Assembly: GCF_048569485.1 (NCBI RefSeq)
Contig: NC_134357.1
Coordinates: forward strand, 479,972,163-480,036,162
Direction: 5' to 3'
Source: Anomaloglossus baeobatrachus
Lineage: Eukaryota > Chordata > Amphibia > Anura > Aromobatidae
Length of the DNA: 64,000 nt
Each line of letters opens with the position of its first letter. Position 1 is the stretch's first letter. The translations under genes were made by a program, and so were the position numbers. A model generated the notes under the pieces. The model was not told the origin of the DNA. It ran no database searches and saw only the letters and a program-made list of their open reading frames with translations. Below are positions 56,579-64,000 of this stretch, one piece after another.

Positions 56579-57084
56579 GGCTGCTTTCACACATCCGTTT
56601 TTTCCTGTGCGGCACAATCCGGCGCTTTGCAGAAAAAACGCAACCGTTTTTTTTGCCGCCAGTTGCGTTTTTTTTGCATAGACTTACATTAGTGCCGTAT
56701 TGTGCCGCATGGGCTTGCGTTCCGTCCAGTTTTCGCCGCATGCGGCAGATTTAGCCGATGCGGCGGCCTGATGGAATGTTGCCTGGCATGTTTTTTTTGT
56801 CCGGCAAAAAAAACCGCATCGCGCCGCAACCGGCCAATGCGGCACGATTTTCAATGCATGCCTATGGACGCTGCATGCGGCGTCCTGCGGCAAAAAACGC
56901 ATCTGGCTGCCGCATGCGTTTTTTTCCACTGCGCATGCTCAGTAGCCTGCCGCAAGCAGTAAAAACCGGACGGGCTGCATGTTAAAAACTTATGCAAAGG
57001 ATGCGGTTTTGTCACCGCATCCGTTGCAAAGGTTTTAGAGCCGGATTGGCTGTCTCTGCTAAAACCGGAGGTGTGAAAGCAGCC
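56579..57084 (+). mobile_element. Harbinger-like MITE 1
   Basis: 506 bp, ends GGCTGCTTTCACACATCCG and its inverted partner, TTA on both sides. The interior is rich in CCGCATGCGGC palindromes and has no ORF. Confidence 0.88.
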
Positions 57085-57143
57085 TTACTGGGCAGACTCC
57101 CCACAGGCCTTGTTGCTAGGCAGACTCCCCACAGGCCTTGTTA

Positions 57144-57731
57144 GGGTACTTTCACACTTGCGTTGTTTTCCATCAGTTGCAATCCACCGTTTTGGAAAAC
57201 AGCGGAATCCGTTAACGGATTCCGCTGTTTCCCATAGACTTGTATGGATGACGGATTGTGCCAAAAGTACCTGCATTGCTTCCGCTGGCCGACGCTGCGT
57301 TGCTTCCGCCGAGCAGGAAGGAACGCAGCATGGAACGTTAATTGCTTGCGTTAAAATGACGCCGAGCGGCGGATTCCGTTAAATCCGTCAATAGTTATAA
57401 TGGATCCATATGGTGGCGGATTCCGTTGCAAAGTGCTTTACAACGGAATCCGCCGCTGGATTCCGCTAATTTCTACTGAGCATGCCCAGAATGAACAAAA
57501 TGGAAAAAAAACAAAAACGGAGCCCACGCATTCCGTTAGACGGACGCCTAACGGACGCCAAAACAAATGCAAGGGATGCAACGGGTCTGTTATTTCACAG
57601 GAATCAGCTAAAGGATTCCTGTGAACTAATGGACCCGTCGCATCCGTTGACAACACAAAAATAACGGATACGTTAAGACCACGCAGCAACGGACCCAGCG
57701 GATTCAACCCAACGCAAGTGTGAAACTAGCC
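57144..57731 (+). mobile_element. Harbinger-like MITE 2, second subfamily
   Basis: 588 bp, ends GGGTACTTTCACACTTGCGT and the inverted ACGCAAGTGTGAAACTAGCC, TTA on both sides. The interior (GGATTCCGTTAACGGATTCC-type palindromes) differs from MITE 1, so it is another subfamily. Confidence 0.88.
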
Positions 57732-58071
57732 TTACTGGGCAGAATCCCCACAGGCCTTGTATTGGGCAGACTCCCCACAGGCCCTCTTACTGTGCAGGCT
57801 CCCCACAGGCTTTGTTACTGGGCAGACTCCCCACAGGCCTTGTTACTGGGCAGACTCCCCACAGGCCTTGTTATTGAGCAGACTCCCCACAGGCCTTGTT
57901 ACAGGGCAGACTCCCCACAGGTCTTGTTTTACTGGGCAGACTCCCCACAGGCCTTGTTACTGGGCAGACTCCCCACAGGCCTTGTTACTAGGCAGACTCC
58001 CCACAGGCCTTGTTACTGGGCAGACTCCCCACAGACCTTGTTATTGGGCAGACTCCCCACAGACCTTGTTA

Positions 58072-58577
58072 GGCTAGTTTCACACTTGCGTTCAGCGCAT
58101 TCCGTCACTATGGAGAATAGCGCAGTCCGTTAACGCGCTGCGCTATTCTCCATAGACTTGTATGGACAACGCACTGTAACGCAAGTGTCTGCGTTGCATC
58201 CGCTGGACGACGCAGCGTCGTTTTTTTGACGCTGCGTTGGGCGGATGGAACGCAGCATGTAACGTTTTTCTGCGCTTGGCGGAGTGTAAAAAAAAACGCA
58301 ACCTGCAGGAATCCGTTAGGCGTCCGTTGTTTTTATAATGGACGCCTATGGTGGCGGATTCCGTTAGAATGCGTCATTTGACGGATTCCGTTAACGCAGC
58401 TGTCTTTACACAACTGCGCATGCTCAGATGTGTAAAGTCAAGGAAAAAAACTACAACGGATTGCGTTATTTTGTACGATCTGTAGCATGCGTTGTGCCAC
58501 TATATGCAATGCATCCGTTGCATGCGTCACACAACGCAATGCTACGGATCCCGTCCAACGCAAGTGTGAAACTAGCC
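58072..58577 (+). mobile_element. Harbinger-like MITE 3, second subfamily
   Basis: 506 bp, ends GGCTAGTTTCACACTTGCGT and its inverted partner, TTA on both sides. The interior is related to MITE 2. Confidence 0.88.
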
Positions 58578-58608
58578 TTATTTGGCAGACTCCCCACAGG
58601 CCCTCTTA

Positions 58609-58644
58609 GGCTACTTTCACACATTACATTACATTACAGTAGCC
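58609..58644 (+). mobile_element. 36-bp micro-MITE
   Basis: GGCTACTTTCACACATTACA at the left, a short ATTAC repeat, then CAGTAGCC, with TTA on both sides (58606-58608, 58645-58647). It keeps the left end of a MITE and only seven bases of the right end. Confidence 0.75.
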
Positions 58645-58647
58645 TTA

Positions 58648-59026
58648 GGCTACTTTCACACATCCGGTTTTTGCTCTGCGGCACAATACGGCACTCTGCA
58701 GAAAAACCGCAACCGTTTTCTTTGCCGCCGGTTGCGGGTTTTTTTGCATAGACTTACATTAGTGCCGTATTGTGCCGCATGGGCTTGCGTTCGGTCCGGT
58801 TTTTGCCGCATGCGGCAGATTTAGCCGATGCCGCGGCCGGATGGAACGTTGCCTGCATGCGGTTTCTTCCACTGCGCATGCTCAGTAGCGTGCCGCAACC
58901 GGAAAAAAACGGACCGGCCGCATGTAAAAACTTATGCAAAGGATGCGGTGTTTTCGCCGCATCCGTTGCATAGGTTTCACAGCCGGATTGAGCCGCACTG
59001 CTCAAACCGGATGTGTGAAAGTAGCC
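58648..59026 (+). mobile_element. Harbinger-like MITE 4, internally shortened
   Basis: 379 bp, first subfamily, directly after the micro-MITE with a single shared TTA. It lacks about 125 bp of the interior present in MITE 5. It is separated from MITE 5 only by TGA, a changed TTA. Confidence 0.85.
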
Positions 59027-59029
59027 TGA

Positions 59030-59535
59030 AAGCACTTTCACACATCCGGATTTTTGCTCTGCGGCACAATACGGCGTTCTGCAGAAAAACCGCAACCGGC
59101 TTTTGTAACGCCGGTTGCAGTTTTTTTTGCATAGACTTACATTAGTGCCGTATTGTGCCGCAGGGGCTTGCGTTCGGTCCGGTTTTTGCAGCATGCGGCA
59201 GATTTAGCCGATGCCGCGGCCGGATCGAACGTTCCCTGCAACGTTTTTTTGCTCCGGCAAAAAACACCGCATCGCACCGCATCCGGCCGCTGCGGCGCAT
59301 TTTTCAATGCATACCTATGGAGGCCGGATGCGGCGCGATGCGGAAAAAACGCATCCGCTCGCCGCATGCGTTTTTTTCCACTGCGCATGCTCAGTAGCAT
59401 GCCACAACCGGAAAAAAACGGACGGGCCGCATGTAAAAACTTATGCAAAGGATGCGGTGTTTTCGCCGCATCCGTTGCATAGTTTTCACAGCCGGATTGA
59501 GCCGCAGTGCTCAAACCGGATGTGTGAAAGTAGCC
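59030..59535 (+). mobile_element. Harbinger-like MITE 5
   Basis: 506 bp, first subfamily; left end AAGCACTTTCACACATCCGG, right end AGTAGCC, then TTA. Confidence 0.87.
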
Positions 59536-59818
59536 TTACTGGACAGGCTCCCCACAGGCCTTGTTACTGGGCAGACTCACCATAGGCCTTGTTACTGGCC
59601 AGACTCCCCACAGGACTTGTTATTGGGCAGACTCCCCACAGGCCTTGTTACTGGGCAGACTCCCCACAGGCCTTGTTACTGGGCAGACTCCCCACAGACC
59701 TTGTTACTGGGCAGAGTCCCCACAGGCCTTGTTATTGGGTAGACTCCCCACAGGCCTTGTTATTGGGCAGACTCCCCACAGGCCTTGTTACTGGGCAGAC
59801 TCCCCACAGACCTTGTTA

Positions 59819-60315
59819 GGCTGCTTTCACACATCCGGCTTTTGCAATGCGGCACAATCCGGCACTTTGCAGGAAAACCGCAACCGTTTTTTTTTGCTGC
59901 CGGTTGCGGTTTTCCTGCATAGACTTTAATTAGTGCCGCATGGGCTTGCGTTCGGTCCGGCTTTTGCCGCATGCGGCAGATTTAGCCGATGCGGCGGCCG
60001 GATGGAACGTTCCCTGGCACGTTTTTTGCTCCGGCAAAAAAAAACCGCATCGCGCCGCATCCGGCCGATGCGGCGCTTTTCCCAATGCATCCCTATGGAT
60101 GCCGGATGCGGAGCGATGCGGCAAAAACCGCATCCGGCCGCCGCATGCGGTTTTTGCCACTGCGCATGCTCAGTAGCATGCCGCAAGCGGCAAAAACCGT
60201 ACCGGCCGCATGTAAAAAACTTATGCAAAGGATGCGGTGTTTTCACCGCATCCGTTGCATAGGCTTCACAGCCGGATTGAGCCGCAGAGCTCAAACCAGA
60301 TGTGTGAAAGTAGCC
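59819..60315 (+). mobile_element. Harbinger-like MITE 6
   Basis: 497 bp, first subfamily, TTA on both sides (59816-59818, 60316-60318). Confidence 0.88.
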
Positions 60316-60542
60316 TTACTGGGCAGACTCCCCACAGACCTTGTTACTGGGCAGACTCCCCACAGACCTTGTTACTGGGCAGACTCCCCACAGGCCTTGT
60401 TACTGGGTAGACTTCCCACAGACCTTGTTACTGGGCAGAGTCCCCACAGACCTTGTTACTGGGCAGACTCCCCACAGGCCTTGTTACTGGGTAGACTTCC
60501 CACAGACCTTGTTACTGGGCAGACTCCCCACAGACCTTGTAA

Positions 60543-61048
60543 GGCTACTTTCACACATCCGGCTTGAGCCCTGCGGCTCAATCCGGCTGTGCAAGCTATG
60601 CAACGGATGCGGTGAAAACACCGCATCCTTTGCATAAGTTTTTCCCATGCGGCCCGCCCGGTTTTTGCCGCTTGCGGCATGCTACTGAGCATGCGCAGTG
60701 GCAAAAACCGCATGCGGCGGCCGGATGCGGTATTTGCCGCATCGCGCCGCATCCGGCCGCCATAGGCATGCATTGAGAGATGCGCCGCATCGGCCGAATG
60801 CGGCGCGATGCGGTTTCTTTTGCCGCACGAAAAAACGTGCCAGGCAACGTTCCATCCGGCCGCCGCATCGGCTAAATTTGCCGCTTGCGGCAAAAACCGG
60901 ATGGAACGCAAGGCCATGCGGCACAATGCGGCACTAATTAAAGTCTATGCAGGAAAATCGCAACCGGCAGCAAAAAAAAACGGTTGCGATTTTCCTGCAA
61001 AGTGCCGGATTGTGCCGCAGAAGAAAAACCGGAGGTGTGAAAGTACCC
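60543..61048 (-). mobile_element. Harbinger-like MITE 7, inverted
   Basis: 506 bp, first subfamily but in the opposite orientation to MITEs 1, 4, 5, 6 and 8: it opens with the sequence that closes the others (the GAGCC...GGCTCAATCCGGCTGTG segment). The right side keeps TTA; the left triplet reads TAA. Confidence 0.88.
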
Positions 61049-61443
61049 TTACTGGGCAAAGTCTCCACAGACCTTGTTACTGGGCAGAGTCCCCACAGGC
61101 CTTGTTATTGGGCAGACTCCCCATAGGCCTTGTTACTGGGCAGACTCCCCACAGACCTTGTTACTGGGCAGGGTCCCCACAGGCCTTGTTACTGGGCAGG
61201 CTCCCCACAGGCCTTGTTACTGGGCAGGCTCCCCACAGGCCTTGTTACTGGGTAGACTCCCCACAGACCTTGTTACTGGGCAGAGTCCCCACAGGCCTTG
61301 TTACTGGGCAGAGTCCCCACAGGCCTTGTTACTGGGCAGAGTCCCCACAGACCTTGTTATTGGGCAGGGTCCCCACAGGCCTTGTTACTGGGCAGGGTCC
61401 CCACAGGCCTTGTTACTGGGCAGAGTCCCCACAGACCTTGTAA

Positions 61444-61949
61444 GGCTGCTTTCACACATCCGGATTTTTGCTCTGCGGCACAATACGGCGTTCTGCAGAA
61501 AAACCGCAACCGGCTTTTGTAACGCCGATTGCGGGTTTTTTTGCATAGACTTACATTAGTGCCGTATTGTGCCGCAGGGGCTTGCGTTCGGTCCGGTTTT
61601 TGCCGCATGCGGCAGATTTAGCCGATGCGGCGACCGGATCGAACGTTCCCTGCAACGTTTTTTGCTCCGGCAAAAAACACCGCATCGCACCGCATCCGGC
61701 CGCTGCGGTGCATTTTTCAATGCATCCCTATAGAGGCCGGATGCGGCGCGATGCGGAAAAAAACGCATCCGGTCGTCGCATGCGGTTTTTTCCACTGCGC
61801 ATGCTCAGTAGCATGCCGCAACCGGAAAAAACCGGACCGGCCGCATGTAAAAACTTATGCAAAGGATGCGGTGTTTTCGCCGCATCCGTTGCATAGTTTT
61901 CACAGCCGGATTGAGCCGCAGGGCTCAAACCGGATGTGTGAAAGTAGCC
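61444..61949 (+). mobile_element. Harbinger-like MITE 8
   Basis: 506 bp, first subfamily, very close to MITE 5 in sequence. The right triplet is TTA and the left triplet TAA. Confidence 0.88.
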
Positions 61950-62050
61950 TTACTGGGCAGAGTCCCCACAGACCTTGTTACTGGGCAGAGTCCCCACAGA
62001 CCTTGTTATTGGGCAGACTCCCCATAGGCCTTGTTACTGGGCAGAATAGC

Positions 62051-64000
62051 CTGGTGGGCTGAGTCTTACTGCTCTTGGGTCTGCTGGGGAACACCACCCC
62101 AGTGGGCTAAAGGAAGCCACCTCTGTTGTGTCACCTTGGTCAACAAGATGGGCTCTGTTCGCACTTGCTGTTGTCACGCCTCATATGTGACTGGATCCTT
62201 GCATTTGTTTGCTATCTGCCGTGTCATCTGAGTATGTTATCACCATCTTGGCAGTGTACCTTATTGAATGTTGAATAAGTAAATAGTCCATCTACTGTTG
62301 AACATGTCTCCTGATTTTCTTGTTTTTCCTGCACCAACATCAAGGGGCACACCATTGACAACCTAGCTGACAGAGAAACCTCAGCACGCCCACAGCCACG
62401 TGCTTTTCACGGTCACCGGAGCACAAGGACACAGGCTCGGCCACTAACACCGGTGGCACATGCTAGAGAATCCGACTCATGCCCGGCATCCTGGGTACAT
62501 TGCGCTCCGTGTGTTGTTCGAGTGATCTTGTGTATTAGATAGGGAAAGAAGAGAAAGCAATTCTGGTATCGACATATCTCTCCTGAAAGCAAAAGGATCA
62601 GGTGTTAAAATTCCCAATGCCCGATCCTTCCCTCCCCCGACACTATCTATCCGGTGAGTCAGGGGACCCCATACTCATCGGACAGTTTGTTGGCTGAGTT
62701 TCATATAACATGTATCGGTATCTTTAGGAGGGTCCTTATACCAGAGAGAGACGGCTGATAACTAACTCTCCTGATGGCCCCATTCACATACTGCTTATTC
62801 CATGAAGAACACTTGTATTTTCAATTAAGGGAGTGCCACTGCCAAACACCTCATATCTCCAACGGGATTAAAAGAATTGGGCATTGCTATTAAACATGCC
62901 AAACTCTTGTCTTGAATCACGGAGGCCCCATACAAATTATCTGGACAAACGATCCTACCTGACGTTAATATGTACCTTGACGTCAATGGCAAGAATAATT
63001 AGCCCACGTTACATTTTGATCCCCACTTGATAAGAGTCATTGCACTTACTTATGTAGAATTAAATAAGGATTAATCCATGTGGGGATGACGGCGATAGAA
63101 AACACATGAGAACAGCATTCACTTACCAACACGAGGTACACAGTCTGGAAAAAAGTATCCTCCCTGCCCATGATGGACATGACGGACACACACAGCTGGG
63201 CTTTCCCTACTCAGGAATAATATTTGGACCACCCTTCAACACTGGCTTACATATCAATTACTTGGTTGCCATGTAAATCATCTCCGGTATTCCTGCCCAA
63301 GGATAATTTCACAGCCTCAGGGGAGATAAACAAGTCTAGAGAGTCATCTTCTTTCTATTTTCCTATATTAGCTTTACATTATGACCCTCATTTTTTCATG
63401 AAGCCTATTGCTAGCGTCTGAAAAATAGCAACTAAACAAAATGACAAATCCAATTAAAAACTAATGAGAGCATTGACTAAAGTAGATGCTATTAGCGCTA
63501 AGACATAGTGAGTTTGTCAGAAAAATATGACTGTTCAAACCAAGCACAGTCCCTGTATTTATGTTTGTCAGTGGCCATAGAGTTTAGTGAACCTTCAAAC
63601 CTACTTGTTTTCCACCCAACCTCCTGTAATATCACAGCTGTCAATCAAGGAAGAGGAGGGCAGAGACTGAGACAAAACAAGGAGGTGGGAAGGTGCTCTG
63701 ATCTGTAGGGTCTACCTGGGCTTGGTTCAAACAGTCATTTTCTGTCCACATGCTTTAAAAATAGATTTCTAATGTATGAGGCCTCCCAAATCTCCCTCAA
63801 AAGATGGTCAAAGAAGATAATGATCAGGTTGTTAATATTTCAGTCGAACCTTATCCCATAAAGAACACATGAATGCTCGGCCAAGTTGAGAGTGCATGAA
63901 TATGTCTGGGAGATACCTCATAATTAATCACGATTTTCCTATCCATCTCTAGAAGGAACAAAGGCACTAAAGCTGGTTGTAGACAGAGGGAATATTACAT
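62051..64000. other. No gene or known repeat seen
   Basis: Unassigned, mostly single-copy-looking sequence. Open frames are short (under 70 codons), with no recognisable motif, signal peptide or splice-flanked exon that I can support. Confidence 0.5.

Larger units (their letters stand above)
56476..62050. repeat. 28-bp minisatellite interrupted by Harbinger-like MITEs
   Basis: The unit is CTGGGCAGACTCCCCACAGG followed by CCTTGTTA (28 bp). Blocks lie at 56476-56578, 57085-57143, 57732-58071, 58578-58608, 59536-59818, 60316-60542, 61049-61443 and 61950-62050. Each gap is one MITE, or a run of them, inserted at the TTA of the unit. The long open frames here (repeats of a GRLPTGLVTGQTPHRPCYWA type) reflect the 28-bp period and are not genes. 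Confidence 0.96.

Noticed and set aside
57144-57731. CpG island-like promoter
   Set aside because: The CG-rich, palindromic sequence is explained by the MITE interior with TTA-flanked ends.
56476-62050. A repeat-spacer array resembling CRISPR (28-bp repeats)
   Set aside because: The units are directly tandem without unique spacers, the gaps are MITEs, and the context is eukaryotic.
56363-62062. Many open frames with GRLPTGLVTGQ-type repeats
   Set aside because: They follow the 28-bp period and the palindromic MITE interiors on both strands; there is no start context, domain or consistent frame.
62051-64000. Exons of a host gene at the right edge
   Set aside because: No open frame with recognisable protein similarity or consistent splice-site context could be supported by eye.

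Overview
This window is vertebrate nuclear DNA made almost wholly of transposable elements and simple repeats. I see no convincing host protein-coding exon and no host tRNA or rRNA gene. The mix suggests an amphibian with a large genome, probably a frog or toad. It holds several Tc1-like lineages (including Sleeping Beauty-like and DD38E-type copies), hAT elements, swarms of 3-bp-TSD (TWA) PIF/Harbinger-like MITEs, a BEL/Pao element, gypsy-like LTR elements, an APE-type LINE, and short inverted-repeat elements that carry hammerhead ribozymes. The species assignment is inference.

Layout. 1-1620: rearranged hAT copy with a 220-bp tandem repeat. 1689-2176: Tc1 fragment. 2177-12215: two inverted copies of a ~280-bp repeat, each beside a 30-bp minisatellite, flanking a broken BEL/Pao element, which is itself interrupted by a gypsy-like LTR element (9542-11515). 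12216-18335: mostly unassigned sequence with a large MITE, a hammerhead-bearing inverted-repeat element and a tandem/inverted repeat cluster. 18348-19485: solo LTR. 19643-25463: three Tc1-like copies, the last split by a second hammerhead element. 25684-28933: hAT copy with its transposase in one reading frame. 28934-32760: tandem repeats, two more hammerhead motifs, a MITE and unassigned DNA.

32844-49824 is a 17-kb unit bounded by hAT-type ends and an 8-bp duplication (GTCATTAG). It sits in the reading frame of an old Tc1-like transposase. It contains a young LTR element (33536-38017) with an intact 359-codon ORF ending in a Y-box-type cold-shock domain, a 1-kb palindrome, five tRNA-like modules alternating with very long GA tracts, an APE-RT LINE lodged in one GA tract, and a 1.4-kb GGAT-type tract. 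51464-56209: Tc1-like element split by a 3.2-kb inverted-repeat element with two hammerhead motifs and a 15-bp target duplication, which in turn hosts two MITEs. 56476-62050: a 28-bp minisatellite interrupted nine times by Harbinger-like MITEs, at the same TTA of the unit. 62051-64000: nothing recognised.

The strongest candidates for something undescribed are the LTR element with the cold-shock-domain ORF, the group of hammerhead-ribozyme elements with 12- and 15-bp target duplications, and the minisatellite that acts as a repeated Harbinger target.
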